64,000 nt of DNA, from NCBI RefSeq assembly GCF_002078875.1, contig NC_034410.1, positions 80,668,240 to 80,732,239 of the forward strand. Direction: 5' to 3'. Origin of the DNA: Numida meleagris (taxonomy: Eukaryota; Chordata; Aves; Galliformes; Numididae). This document shows, piece by piece, positions 1 to 13,318 of the stretch. Position 1 is the first letter of the stretch; each line of letters starts with the position of its first letter. A model generated the notes under the pieces. It was not told where the DNA came from. It saw nothing but the letters and a program-made list of their open reading frames with translations, and did no database searches. The position numbers and the translations under genes are program-made.

Positions 1-3000
1 GACCATCAGGATAGACAAGTAGACACTAAACAGTAAAGCACTGGGAAGCATCTCACAAAGGCAGGAAAACATACATTACAATGCACACGATAAATAGGCT
101 AAATAGTCCGGGTTGAATATTTTCATAAAATTGTGTATCCTTCATAAAATCAGATGTCAGATGTCTGATAGACAGGCATTGCTGCCTGAAAGACTGATAG
201 GCTAAGTAGTCTAGAGGTCTCCAAACCTGTTCATATCAACAAAATCATAGTAACAAGTTTGCCTAATGAAAGACCTTTACCTTCTGGGCAGATCATACTG
301 AATAAGCAGGCAAGAACTCTATTTGAAAACAAAAACTAAGTGATTCCCTAAGTACCCTCAAGATGCACAGAAAAACAAGAAAGACAGAATTGCATATTGG
401 TGTCATGTCTATCACAGTAGATTATTTTATCTCTTCCATTAGACACACGGCAGATTACTTTATTGTACACTGCAGACCAAGATGCCAACTGGTAAGAAAA
501 TCCATATAGCACAAAAGCACAAATGATGATATATCAGCTGTTTGCAAATAGAAGCAGTCATTGCACAGTGATGAGGAAAAAACAATGCCATTTTTCATGA
601 TGGTTCCTCAAAGAATCTGTAGGGATTACAACCTTTAGTGGCTGTGTTGACACAGGACACTTGGTTTGTTTGTTTTATTTTGTTTTCCTTTGTGTTGCCT
701 CTAATAAAAAAACTACAAACTGCTCCCTGTCTGGATATGGCTTGGATTTTATTACATTCTGCCTTTATAATTGAGACTGTGAGTGTCTGTTTTAAATCTT
801 CTTTCATCTGTATAGTATTTCCAAATTTTATTTTCCATTGATTGCATTTTTTTTTCCCAAGAAACGTCCTAATTATAGTCCTACAAAATCTATATTTGGC
901 AATTAAAAATATTTTGGAATGAAATCCAAAATATTGGATTTCATTCAATATGGATGCTGGCTGGTGGTACACATCATGTGATTCTGCTGCAAATAAATGG
1001 GCCATCTGAAATTCTAACACAGGAATCTGGCAAACATTTGTAATGATTTGACAGGTATTCTAAGGTGTGCAAACAAGTTGGCTTAAGAATACATAGTGTC
1101 AATATATCACACTGAAAACCAACCAACCAACCAACCAACCAAAAAACACAACATGACCTAAAAAATATTGCTGATTTTTCTAAGAAGTCAAAATAGACAG
1201 GTCTGGTTTCCACTAATTATGTGATTGAGGATAATTAATTTTCCTATTCCATGAAAGTTCTGACTAAACAGAATAGTTTTTGTTGGGGGAGGGGAATGAA
1301 TAAATAAATGCACAAATAACACATGCACACAAACCCGCAATAATAAAACAAAACAGAAATATTTGTGGTTAGAATGAGAAGTTACTACTTATTTACATTT
1401 TATACTGGGCTATCATTTATCTGTAGTACAGAACATACAGACACTTAATTCTATAGTTTAGTACAGTCTGTACTACTTGTGTTACATGAGACTGTGAAGA
1501 CTTGCTGATCAAGAAGATATCACAAGTATTCAAACTCAAAGCTTATTCAGAAAGGTTTAAATAAGACATAATGTTCATTTAAATTGAATGCTAAAGCATT
1601 GGCAAATACTAGTTAATTTTTAATCACTGATTGCTATACTAAACTCATTTATATGTGAGAAGCCATTGACTTGATTACAACATTATAAATTTGTAATTCT
1701 TGTTCAGAAAAGGCATTGAGACCTGCCCTGAAGAATGTATAGCTGAATATGACTGCTTAGCTTGTGAAGCTTTAGCAGAAAAGCCATTAATTTGTGAAAA
1801 CGGTGTTCAGTTTACAATTATTTTGTCTTTCTTGATAAATGTGACTTCCTTGAGACTCTTCTATCCTCATGATGTGCCTCAATCCAGTCATTGTAATAAT
1901 ATATTTCCAAATTGAAAGGGTGTTGCATTCTCAAATAAACTTTGACATTTGTAATCAAGTGCATTATGATCCACTGACTTATGAGCATGTTTTTGGGATG
2001 TTCTATAGATGAACTTCTATTTCAAAATAAAATGCATTTAAAACTCCATTAAGTAAACATGCAAGAAGAGGTGAAGGAAAGAGACTTTTCCAGCATATGG
2101 TTAAGGTAATGTGGCAGAATTTTAAGCATGGAAACGTTAAGGGAATAAAACATGGCCATGTCTTGGCAACAGTCTTAGTTGCAAGCCTGAACAACCATTC
2201 ATTCAAAATGTTATTATTTACTATTGTTATTAAAACAATAGTAAAACAGCTTCATTGATGTGAATAAGTAGGAAAGAAGATTCTTGCCGTAGTCTCTTAA
2301 TTACATCCCTGTCTGTTCCAACTTGTCATGAGGATTATCTGCAGAGAAATTAATGCTCACCTTTCTTTCTAAAACATGTAGTCGTATTATCTTTAATACA
2401 GGGAGACATCCTTACAATAGATTAACACTGAATTTTCTAGTGAGGAGTAATATTAGGCGTCATTTCTAAACATGGATATTAAAAATGTCATTTCTAACAG
2501 GTTCTGCAAGGAACGAGCCAACTGCTTCTCTTATTACATTTGAAATAAAGCCCTGATTGAAATACCACCACAATCAAGAAATATGACTTTCAAATGAAAC
2601 ATTCTTGGAGGCAGAGCACTTTCATTCTGAGAAGCAATATACTATTGTTGTCTACTATATACAAAAGGATGAATACTTTGGAAGAAAGATGGCCATTACA
2701 GGCTGGAAGATAATGTTTGCAGAGGAACCAGGAGGACTGATTTGGCCATAGCTTACTTCACAGTGGAAAACGCAATTAACCTAGATGTGCTTTCCAACTG
2801 AAAGTTCAATTGTCATATATTAAGTTTAAATTTGGAAAAAAAGGTGGAGCTTTTATAACAGCTGCATTTGAAAATCTAGCACAGCAAACCAAGTTATTTC
2901 TTCTGCTAGCTGTAAGGAAATTTCCAGAATTTAATTTAAAAAAAAAATAAAAGACACAGAGCATAACTTGCAAATGAGGAAAACAAAATAGTCTAGAAAA

Positions 3001-3579
3001 TAACATTCTTTATACTTGAAACCATAGCATCTGGAACATTGTTTTCATTACACATTGGGAAATAGCTATTAATATTTCAGCATAATGAGAAAAAAAAAAA
3101 GCCTACATTTCTTTATCATGCTTGTTGATTATTCTGTGTATTTAAATGGAGGAATTTATTCTGAATTTTATGTGTGTCTTAAACTCCTATAGCCATCAAG
3201 AATAAACCTACAAGTGACTTGTATGTTTGATTCTGTTGTTTTCAGATTGTGTTGTTTTTCAATTTCTGTTGCTTGTTTCTACTAGCTTACATCTTTTGAA
3301 GGATGAGTATGCTGAAATTGGTGATCTATATGTCAGAAGAAATGCACAAAAGAGATTTAATTATACACAGTTGTAGACAGGCAAAAATAGTATTTAACAT
3401 AAAGATGCTTAATCTAACATTTCTGGCAGCTTGTCCATTCTCTTCGTTCCACTACCCCCAAAAACTCTCCACTTCTGTGACCTCATAGAAAATATGGCTG
3501 AACACCTGCTAAGGGTTCTTTCACATCATCTGTATCCCAAAGTGAGATTAATCACACTGAGGTCTTTTCTAACAAATAG
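1..3579. other. AT-rich non-coding DNA, no gene recognised
   Basis: I see no recognisable protein domain, RNA gene or interspersed repeat here. Open frames up to 141 codons occur, but their translations are low-complexity and rich in residues from AT-rich codons, with no family motif. Simple sequence is limited to a short AACC tract near 1120 and scattered A or T runs. It could be intronic or intergenic; nothing in the sequence decides. Confidence 0.6.
1117..1142. repeat. (AACC)n microsatellite
   Basis: About six tandem AACC units, flanked by A-rich sequence. Perfect and short. Confidence 0.9.
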
Positions 3580-3652
3580 TGATGTAAGATGTTCTTTAAA
3601 ACTCTTGATAATGCTTCTCAATCTTGGTGATTCTATGATTCTATGACTCTAT
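3580..3652 (+). mobile_element. CR1 LINE 3' tail remnant
   Basis: The segment ends in GATTCTATGATTCTATG followed by a variant octamer, the tandem 8-bp 3' terminus typical of CR1. The preceding part, around AGATGTTCTTTAAAACTC, loosely resembles the CR1 3' UTR stretch before the octamers. It is extremely 5'-truncated and diverged. The terminal octamers are clear; the upstream limit is a guess. Confidence 0.5.
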
Positions 3653-6280
3653 GAACACAGTAGGTTTATGGCTGTCTCTCATCAGTGCACTCACCATTAA
3701 AACTTTCTCTTTTTCCAACTCTGCCTCCTCAGACTGTGGAGTGCTCAAGAATTTGGAGGAGGACACAATCAGCAGAGCTAGTTAGGAACTAAACAAAGGG
3801 ATATTTCACGCTATGTAATGTCATGCTGAGCAATTAAAAGTGATGGGAAGCATTCTGGGGGAAAACCACTGCTCAGAGGTTGGCTAGGCATCCTTCTTGT
3901 AGAACGTGGTAGGTAGCTTTTGCATCTGTTTGCTTTTTCTTTATTTATTTCTTCTTTGAAATTCTTCTTTCCTTTTCTTTTAAACTATGCTTAACTTCAA
4001 TTGATGAATTTTCGGTCTTTTACTCTTCCTATTATCTCCCCTACACCACTGGAAACAGCTAATGAACAGGGGTTAATACACAATATTTCTGCATTTACGA
4101 ATTTTAAGTGCTGTCTGGACCACTTTATTTCTTATATCTCAAGAACAAAGAAGCAATTTTTGGTAGCTGTCTTAACTAAAATATTTATATTGCCAAACGC
4201 ATATATTTAACTTTCAGGATTTTGAATTTTATTACTGTGATATCCTTTGCAAATATAGCTTTACTCCCAAGGTTATTTAAGCTGTCTCCATTAGACATAC
4301 CTTATAATGCTTGTTCTATGTTGGAAAATTCTATGAGTTTCCATGCCATGTATAAGGCAAACTACATAATTTGGATCCACAGATCATGAAAAACTTAATG
4401 TTTGTATCATTAAGCTGAAGGCATAAACAGGGAAATTTAATAAGAACGTGAAATTTATTGGAAGTTGAAATCATACAGGTGAGTAAGAATATAAGCACTT
4501 AGATTTTGTTGCTGCATGGATGGCATGAGAATCATGACATTAATATCCAGAATACTGTGAATTAATAAATAAAAATATAGCATCTTGTGAATATTGAACT
4601 ATTATTAAACAAGCTGAATTTTCTCTACCTTATAATTGAATATTTGCTGACTATTTCTTGAATTGAATTGTTATGTGCTTACTTTTTAAAATAGAGAATG
4701 CCATTCCAGGATAACATTTCTTAGCTCATTCCTGATATCAGCTAATGCAAAGTATAGGACTGTTATTAGCTTCAGGAGTGCAATTTTCTCAGGCTAAAAC
4801 TGCAATACACAGAAAATATGTCAAGTATAATGTAGAAATATCAACTACTGAGAAATTAGATTTTTCTGGGTCAGGGCTAATGCCCTTCAATTGCATTCAA
4901 ATTATTTGTTGACCGATTTCTCACTGCACTGTTGAAAACAAATGAACAAACAAACAAACAAAAACCCTACGTAATGTCACTGGTATAAAATGAAGATAAA
5001 AGACTGAAAATTGGGGAGGCTCTTCATTTTTCATTTATGTAACCATTTTGTTTCCCTTTCAAAATAAAACCAGAAAGAACAATGATTCTAATAGAACAGT
5101 GAGAGGAAATGGCTAGTATTAGGAAAAGGGTCATTTCAAAAGAAATTTTGAAAAAAATGATGCATTTTATGCCAGAATCTGAAAGGAATTTCTTCTTTCT
5201 ATAACTTGTGTTCACTGGTATGCCTTTAATACCTTGTTTTCTCCTAAATCCCCTATTAAAATACATCTGTTTGAGTTTTATGACAAAAAAGCTCAAGTGT
5301 CTCTCAACAGTTAATTCAAATTGTGGCACTGCTTGTCAACTCAGTGCAGTCAGTTAGCATCATATTTACTGCCATGAATAATAAAATTTGTATAGACTTG
5401 CAGCAACCTTTTCCCCCCAACTTAAGTGTATTTTTAATCAAACTTTCATCCATTTTCCTCATGCTTTCCATTCACTAAAATACGTGACAATTCTGATTTC
5501 AGACTTCTGTCTTTGCACTGTTGTAAAGCACTCATGTTTACCCAGTATTCTCTGCATACAATATAAAAATATAACTCTGATACATGGATATCTGTAAAAG
5601 TCCATTTCGTTTCTGAAAGTTTTTCCCATTTAGCAGTTAGTTTTTAGAACCCATATCCAAGTAAGAACTTGTTAGCTTTCTACTAAGTGCTGCAATACAT
5701 GATCTTTTAGATACCTACATTGTTCAGTCATCTAGTCCGCAACATTAGCTGCACAGAATCCTAACAAGAGGTGCTGCCCACAGTGACATCCCGCTCCTCT
5801 CCATGTATTCAGGACCCAGAGCATCCCCTTCAGCAAAGATATTTACAACTACTTATTCTCATGTGACAACATCAAAAATGCACATAATTTAATCCCAGAA
5901 AAATCTATATGTTTGGCCAAATTTTCCCTGTTCCTCTTGAATGTCTACTGTTTTCTGCTGATAAACAGCTTAAAGTTGTACTGCTGAAGCATAAGAATAA
6001 ATAAGGATGTCTATAAATACTCCAATGTAAATACAAAAAATTGATATACTGCTCTTTTGAATAAGTGTGCTTTAATGAGTTTGGAAATCTATAAAAGCCA
6101 TAGGAAATCTTCCATGCTAACAAATAGTATTTTGTACATCAATATTATCAATTCACACAAAATATAGTATTGCAAATAAGAACTTCATTCTTCAGGAAAA
6201 CATTAAACTTAAGAAAGAAAAAGGATATTTAATGGAAAATACTGTGCTGCTATTTAGAGGCAGCAGATGCTTTTATATAT
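3653..6280. other. AT-rich non-coding DNA
   Basis: No recognisable gene or large repeat. It contains a short CAAA microsatellite near 4940. A slightly GC-richer stretch around 5740-5830 might be an old repeat relic, but I could not place it in a family. Confidence 0.55.
4935..4965. repeat. (CAAA)n microsatellite, imperfect
   Basis: Tandem ACAA/CAAA units with one interrupted unit at the left end. Confidence 0.85.
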
Positions 6281-6992
6281 GGCTGGATGGTTGCGTGGAG
6301 GAAACGGACCTGGGGGTATTGGTCAATGCTCAGCTGAGCATGAGCCAGCAGTGTGCCCAGGTGGCCAAGAAGGCCAATGGCATCCTGGCTTATATCAGAA
6401 ATAGTGTTGGTTGCCAGTAGGAGTAGGGAAGTCATTGTCCCTCTGTCCTCAGCACTGGTGAGGCCGCACCTCAAATACCGTGTCCAGTTTTGGGCCCCTC
6501 ACTGCAAGAAAGACATTGAGGACATGTTCAGAGGAGGGTGACAAAGCTGGTGAGCGGTCTGTAGCACAGGCCTTTCAAGGAGCAGCTGAGGGAGCTGGGA
6601 TTGTTCAGTCTGGAGAAGAAGAGGCTCAGGGGAGACCTTATTGCTCTCTATAACTACCTGAAGGGAGGTGGCAGTGAGCTGGTGTTTGGCCACTTCTCTC
6701 TTGTAACTAGTGACAGGACGAGGGGGAATGGCCTCAAGTTGTGCCAGGGTAGATTCAAGCTGGACATTAGGAAATACTACTTTTCTGAAAGAGTGGTCAG
6801 GCGCTGGAATGGGCTGCCCAGGGAGGTGGTTGAGTCACTGTCCCTGGAGGTGTTCAAGAAACATTTAGATATAGCGTTGAGAGACATGGTTTAGTGGGGT
6901 TATTGGTGCTAGGTGGATGGTTGGACTGGATGATCTTGTAGGTCTTTTCCAACCTAGCTAATTCTATGATTCTATGATTCTATGATTCTATG
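6281..6992 (+). mobile_element. CR1 LINE, 5'-truncated, intact 3' end
   Basis: This is the last part of CR1 ORF2 (downstream of the reverse-transcriptase catalytic box) plus the short 3' UTR, ending in about four ATTCTATG octamers and running into a TA microsatellite. In two frames the translation shows segments conserved in CR1 ORF2, such as [14 protein letters not shown] and [19 protein letters not shown]. The frame breaks at about 6400-6420, where one frame ends in NSVGCQ-stop and the next carries VASRSREV. The copy at 44334-45024 has the same break and is very similar by eye, so both belong to one subfamily. The truncated 5' end is normal for target-primed reverse transcription. Not functional. 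Confidence 0.93.
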
Positions 6993-7008
6993 TATATATA
7001 TATATATT
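6992..7008. repeat. (TA)n at CR1 3' end
   Basis: A run of about eight TA units begins directly at the end of the CR1 octamer array. It may have grown from the CR1 terminus or the target site. Confidence 0.85.
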
Positions 7009-9091
7009 CAGGGAAAATTAGGCATGCAATGATGGTTTCTCACCTGTTTAGTTATGAGGGGCTAACCTCTGTACTCTGTGATCTAACTAATGAAGGAAAT
7101 GTCAATGAAAAGAAAATCCATGATCTCAACTTTATCTGGACCTCTTGTGAAAATACACAGGCAGATACTGTCAAAGTACTTATCATAAATGCAGTTGTAT
7201 CATTTTGCAACTTATGTTATTATATTCAAAAGATTTAGTCTGGATTCCAGAGCCTTTGCATGGGGAACAAACTTAGCAGAACCACTTAATATGAGACAAG
7301 AGAAGACTATATTTTCAGGATAGCTCTGAATGGCAATAAAATTGGGAAAGCAAATAGGTAAGAATAAATATGCAAATAGGTATTGTCCAATCATCCAAAA
7401 AAAAAATTTCTTGATAAAGTTGATGCTTCTATTTCTATGATGCTCCTCACTTTAAGATTATCAAATTATAACTGAGTACTTATCTTTACAACACCTAGCA
7501 TTGAAGTAGTTAATAAAGTATTTGGAGGGGCTTACATGGAAGGAGAATAGAAGACCATAAATGCTAAATCTTTGCATGTGTAGAAGCTATCCTGTTGGGA
7601 GAACAGAAGTGTTGAAGTTGCTAACTAACTACTAGCTCTTCTACTAAATATTACTTTTTTGAAGGAGAACAATTTAGCATGGAACCTTCAAAAACAGATG
7701 AACAAAGAGTTGTCTAGGGTAAATAAGCTATCTGTACTCCGCATACAAAAATATTTCCAAAGACTAATCTGTCCCATCCTAAACATTAGAGCGATGATAT
7801 CTGTTCTGCGGTATGCCATTCTACCTAGCTCTGGCCAGTGACTTTCCAGGGCACTTGAACTGAAGGATCAAATTAAGTGTCTAACTTTTAGATAGCCAAT
7901 AGAAGGTAAAGTATATCCCACTCTGAGGAAAAAGCTATCTGTAACAGTAAGAGTGACTAGATGCAGTCAATCAAGGATTCTAGTTCAAGATATCTCAGCA
8001 AGTAGTTCTAATAGACAAGTCATCTTCAGATGCAAGAGTGATCATGTTTTTCTGTTAACTAATAGGGGAGACTAAACAATGACTGACTTAATGACTAAAC
8101 TTTGGGTGGCTAGATGTTGGTGAAATGAACTGGATTTCAAGTGATCTTAGAACACTGAATACTTAAGAATTAATGTCTGTGTAAATGTCAGGGGGATAAA
8201 TTTCATATCTTGATCATGTTCTTTTAGAGTTTCATCATTATTCTTTGCATTATTTTCTCTTGTTGAATACAATAGAAAATATATATAATATATATATGCT
8301 ATAGAGTATATAGTATATAATAATATATTAGTGATATACAAAACATTATTTTTATTCCATGGCAGAAAATGCAATTGTTTTGTTTTTATAGCCAGTGAAA
8401 TTTCAAAAACAAAAATTTCTAGACCCAGTAAAAATACTCCAGGAGGTGATATACCTTGTGGACATCTCCTACAGCTCTCAAGATGTTGCTATTAACATTG
8501 CTGAAGAAAAAGAGAAGGCAGACCAGGTTTCTAAAATAAATATTATTATTCTTCTAAATTGAGAGCCTTATACTAAAAAACATGATTATTATATTTAGCT
8601 TATTACAAAAAAAAAAAAGTCATTACTTTCCTAATATGTGCAGAAGTAAAAACATGCTTTAGAATCCTTCAGAATAAGAATGCTTTTAAAACTAGAAATA
8701 AAACACCTTCTCTACATGTAGATGATCTATGCGAAATTAAATTCTGAATTTTAAAGCTGAGGAGTACAGGATAGACCCTAAATGGGACTATAGGTAAGAT
8801 TTTAGCATCTCATTAAAAAATACCATGAAATATATATTCTTATAGCATCTCAATGTATTATGACTTTCCATTAACATCAATGGGACTTGCACAAGTTTTT
8901 GGATAGGCAGAGAAGTTTAACAAAAATAATCTTATGAAAGCAAAGTAATTTAAGTTTAAAACTGAAATAAGATTCCATTTTTAACACAATCCATTTTGTA
9001 CATATTTACTGTCACACATGGTATTGCCACTTTAAATCCTTTTTTTTCTGGTATCATCTACAATAGTTAATTGAATTAAGTTTTTGTGACT
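7009..9091. other. AT-rich non-coding DNA
   Basis: No gene recognised. A TA-rich, partly palindromic patch lies at about 8277-8345. A-runs occur near 8607. Confidence 0.55.
8277..8345. repeat. TA-rich low-complexity patch
   Basis: Alternating TA runs interrupted by short GC-containing steps. Several stretches are self-complementary and could form hairpins. Confidence 0.75.
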
Positions 9092-9135
9092 AGCCTGGTT
9101 TTATCAATATCCCATATCATGACATCATGCAGCAG
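9092..9135 (+). mobile_element. Possible relic of the 5' end of an ERV LTR
   Basis: The stretch around CCCATATCATGACATCATG resembles the first 60 bases of the solo LTR at 40512 (there TTCCACATCATAACATCATG). By eye roughly three quarters of about 29 aligned bases match. Nothing beyond this core aligns well, so it is at best a strongly decayed fragment of the same LTR family. Confidence 0.35.
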
Positions 9136-9840
9136 GCTATTGTGTGCAGAGGTACAGTGCACTTGAAATCACAACAGTGGTTTTGTTTTGTTTTAATGGG
9201 GATAGGGAATAAAAGAATCCATGTGTCTTTGTCTCTTTAATTAAATAAGTTATTTTTCAGGACAAGAATCATAGATCATATGTTTGGTAATTGAAAAAGA
9301 TACCTGTCATGATTATACTGAAACCTTGATTCAAAGATACCAGATAGATATTTCTGGCAATAGTATTGTATATATTATCTTGGCTCATTATATTTGTGCT
9401 GTTCTTTAAAGTCTGTATTTACATAGCTCACAGGTTTACCAAAAAGAAAAAAAAGTCTTTTTATAGTACAACAAAAAGCTTAAGCTATAGATGTATTAGT
9501 TCTTCTTAGTTATTCACAGCAGCTGGAGCAAGGTCTGATTTTTATGTTGGTGTTTTTTAGTCAGTTAGTTTGTTTAGTATCATTTAAAAATCGTATTACA
9601 TTTACTCTATTTTTTGCTTATGCTGGAATTGTTATGTTTTGTTTTTTGTTTTTTGTTTTTATAATTCCATGTCCTGAACATTGTCATATATGTATATATA
9701 ACCCTAAAAATAACTAAACAAGAGTATTTAGACCAACACACAGATGCTTTCCAAACTTATATTATGCTATTTTCTCTGGCTTTTTACCAGTAACGCGTCA
9801 GAGCATCTAGCTAGAATACAGTGAGTAATCTGATTCCCTT

Positions 9841-9891
9841 AAAAACAAACAAACAAACAAACAAACAAACAAACAAACAAACAAACAAACC
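9841..9891. repeat. (CAAA)n microsatellite
   Basis: About eleven perfect CAAA units, the longest tetranucleotide array in the window. Likely length-polymorphic. Confidence 0.95.
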
Positions 9892-10155
9892 TAGAATCAA
9901 AAAGGTAAAGAAAGCTTTGTGGTATTCAGGGTTCACTAGGTGAGAGCTGAGACTTGAACTGTAAGTTAATTCCTCCTTGTAGCAAAAACAATGTGTAAAG
10001 ATGTTTGCCTTTGGGATTTTCTTACTGTGCTACTGGCATTCAAAGTCATACAGCCAATTATTTATTTCAGCTGAATGTCATCCAACATATGGATCTAATA
10101 GCTTTTTGCTCATTTAAAATCTAATCAGTCTTCAGCCCAACTGCCATTGGTTGTG

Positions 10156-10177
10156 AAAAAAAAAAAAAAAAAAAAAA
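10156..10177. repeat. Poly-A run (22 A)
   Basis: Uninterrupted A tract. No AATAAA or retroposed body is evident upstream, so I read it as simple sequence rather than a retrogene tail. Confidence 0.9.
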
Positions 10178-12036
10178 GAACATTTAAAGCAAAATAAAAT
10201 AATTCAGATCTGAAAGGATGTTCAAGGAAAAGCTTCAGTCCCAACCTGTGATATTTGCTAAGACAAGTTTTTCTGGATCCATTAATAATACTTCCTAAAG
10301 ATCACCACATATTCCTCACTGAAAGGAGTTTCATTCCTAGATATATCACAATAGAAAAGATGCTCTTAATATTTTAAGGATTTCCCTTCAATAGAAACAT
10401 ACACTATCTACATTGAATTATTATTCTGATGTACAACTGCCAAGTAGATGAAAAAAAAGAGGGACTACAAAAAAAGCAGACAAGATAAGATGTATCAGTT
10501 TCACAGGTACACTATAGTCTTCCAGATGAATACATGGTCATTTAATTGGTAAAGGCGCTGTTGTCTGTGCCTGAAAGACAGACAGATGAACTACAAATCT
10601 GCACTGAATCTTGCTTTTTCCATCAGGAACAATTAGCTTTCCTTGTTCGAGCTTTTTCTTCCTTTTTAGCAGTATGAATTTTAATTTTTATTATTTCCTC
10701 TAATCATGATCAGAGAGTTCTGTAGTGTAGAGCAAAGAATTCTAACTGACACCTTCAAAACCTGAAGAATACTAACAACCAAATGTTAAACAAAGCCTGT
10801 GCTTGATGTCTTGGGAGAATCACAGGAGGTTTATTGGCTTTTGAAAATGAGAGGCAGTATTTTTCTAAGTTTTGAGTTTCCCAGATATTATCATAAAAAT
10901 GTCTCAGGGAAGCTGCTTAATTTTAAGATAAGTTCTATTTGTAAAACTGAACTGCTAAGCGAAGCTGCTGAGGGAGTGAAAAGGTCTCAAACTCTTGTTA
11001 GAGAAAATCAGTAAAAGTACATTCTGCTGTGTTTGTGAAATTAAAACTTTGGTATCTCCATAAGTTTTTCATAAAAGCTCTCTAAAAATTGTGGGTTTTT
11101 TTTCCACCTGATAATGTTTAGAGACATCCTAATTCCTATGCGTTAGAATTATGCCAGAAGTTCTGCTGATTTTAGGAACATCAGAATCTGCTCCAGATCT
11201 AAAAGCAATGGTCAAAGGAAGGAAAGGTGGAAATTGACTTCTTTTGCTTATTTTCCCAATAGCTGAAGATCTCTTCCAACATGAAACTTTATTCAGTTCT
11301 CTTGTCTGAATGTATTTAAGCTAACTTTTCACAACTTCCAGAAGTATACTCCCACCATTACCTTGGTTTTAGAAGCTGTTTATTTCAATAAAAAACAAGT
11401 TTGATGAGTTCTGTGAGCTGGTCAGAAACATATGGAATTTGCATTCTTCAAAATTTATCCTTTGCCAGTGATGGTTTGAAGTCTAGAGTCCTTACAAATG
11501 TTATGTCACTAAGATTCCTGAATACAGATTAACAGGATGGTGGTTGATGCATTTTTCTACACTTCAGACTTTACTGGCACCTTAAAAATTTTTTTTTTCA
11601 TTTAGGGCAATGATTCATCCTGGATCTTCCTTAGTCCAAGATACTTCTACACCAGAAAAATCATGTTAAGAACATATGGCGGCCTGTAATTCCTCTCCCT
11701 GAAGATATTTGAATACTCACAGTTGACTGTGAACAAAGCATGTTTCCATAGCTTAGTGTTGCAGGATGCAGAAAAGCTGCATGCCATACCTGGAACAAAA
11801 AATGATTTAATTTAAAGAATTTGAAATTTTTGTAAAATTCATTAGCAATCTCCCCTCTGCCAACTGTATGCCCAGTGCCATTAAGGGTGCACATTTTAAT
11901 GTTTCTTTTTATGCTCTCTGGTCTGGTGACTGTTCACAGATTCCAGGCGAAATAGAGTCAGTCTCTCACAGTGTCTAAGGAAAACTGTATCATTTTTGCC
12001 CTGAGGATTCTGACTACTGGTCTACAGATGGAAATC

Positions 12037-12060
12037 TTTTTTTTTTTTTTTTTTTTTTTT
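12037..12060. repeat. Poly-T run (24 T)
   Basis: Uninterrupted T tract. It creates a run of Phe codons in a chance open frame. Confidence 0.9.
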
Positions 12061-12576
12061 AATGCAGTTCAAGTCTTCAAACACACATGTACCCCTCTCC
12101 CCCATATTATGACTGTATATTTATTTTGGGGAAGCGCATACAGACAAACATCAGAGTTTAGAAAGGAATACTGTCAGGGTCAAAATATATTCCTAGATGT
12201 GACTAGATAATAACTTGAATACATAAAAAGCTTTAAATGCTGGAACAGCCACATCATTTTGCAATACCAGAGTAGTTAATGGTTTTTGGGTATATCACTG
12301 TTGTTTATGTCATTGAAAATAAGTGCTTGATTCCACAGCTCTGTTGTGACAAGACTTAGACCGCTTGTACTTCTTAAAGCTGAAGTTTTGCTTATGACTG
12401 TGCAATCCTTGAGCCCAAGATGGTGATGTGTGACCAGCTGAAAAGAACATGACCGACATTTACAACTTTAAGAATGTATCTATCTGATAAAAAAAAAAAA
12501 AATCACAAAATCTGATGTGACTGTGAATAATACCATATATGGTTTATAACATTTTTAAGCACTATTTATAATTAAA

Positions 12577-12600
12577 AAACAACAACAACAACAACAAAAA
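12577..12600. repeat. (CAA)n microsatellite
   Basis: About five to six ACA/CAA units in an A-rich setting. Confidence 0.85.
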
Positions 12601-13003
12601 CAGTAAAAAAGGTTTTGTTTTCTACAGAAAAAGGAAAATACATGTTAATAGTATCATGATTTGTATGGCCTAAATGTAGAATATAATGAGCGTGTTTCCA
12701 TTCAGCATCTTTATAAGACTTGAAACAAAAAACAGATGTTGATGTTTATTAGATGTATTAAACTGCACAATGTCCAATAGAGAAACAGATGCAAGTTGAA
12801 TTTATGAAAAGTTATTCAAATATGCATTTCCAGTGGGATGAACGAGTCTGAGAATTATCTGGATCTGGATAACATGGATCTTTGTACTGGTTAGGATACC
12901 TTTCAAGGTTATGTTTTATCCTGATTTCTGAGGATTTTTTACATACTGTTTCCATTCTGAAAGCAAATCTATGACATCAATCTCAAGCCATCCTGCTATA
13001 AAC

Positions 13004-13020
13004 TAAAAAAAAAAAAAAAA
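13004..13020. repeat. Poly-A run (17 A)
   Basis: Simple A tract with no associated element. Confidence 0.85.
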
Positions 13021-13229
13021 TAGTAATGGAAGAAGCATTCAAGTACAAATGTTACCAAAAGTGCTTATTTACAAAAGAAGAACAGAAGAATTTTTCTAGG
13101 AGTAAAATATAGCTTTAATCTTTGATAGAAATAAATATTTCTGAAATACCTTAATACCTTCACTTTTCAACTGGAAGAAATAACAATTCTTAATGATAAT
13201 GCTGGTTATAGAGTCTACAGACATATCTG

Positions 13230-13272
13230 TTTTTTTTTTTGTTGTTTTTGTTTTTGTTTTTTTTTTTTTTTT
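13230..13272. repeat. T-rich tract with GTT/GTTTTT steps
   Basis: Poly-T interrupted by single G residues at regular spacing. It lies 47 bp before the GC-rich islet. Confidence 0.85.
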
Positions 13273-13318
13273 CCGTTTTGAGTTCCAATGGCTATGCCTT
13301 AACTCTAATCAATTAACT

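Larger units (their letters stand above)
9136..13318. other. Non-coding DNA with several simple repeats
   Basis: No gene or interspersed element recognised. It holds the CAAA microsatellite at 9841, homopolymer runs at 10156, 12037 and 13004, a CAA tract at 12577 and a T-rich tract at 13230. Confidence 0.55.

Noticed and set aside
595..1020. 141-codon open frame on the minus strand
   Set aside because: No domain, signal or family resemblance; composition fits chance in AT-rich DNA.
6961..6992. Regular short direct repeats that could suggest an array such as CRISPR
   Set aside because: They are the 8-bp terminal repeats of CR1 with no spacers, in a vertebrate genome.
10100..10177. Poly-A run as a possible processed-pseudogene tail
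   Set aside because: No AATAAA, no recognisable body and no target duplication upstream of the A tract.
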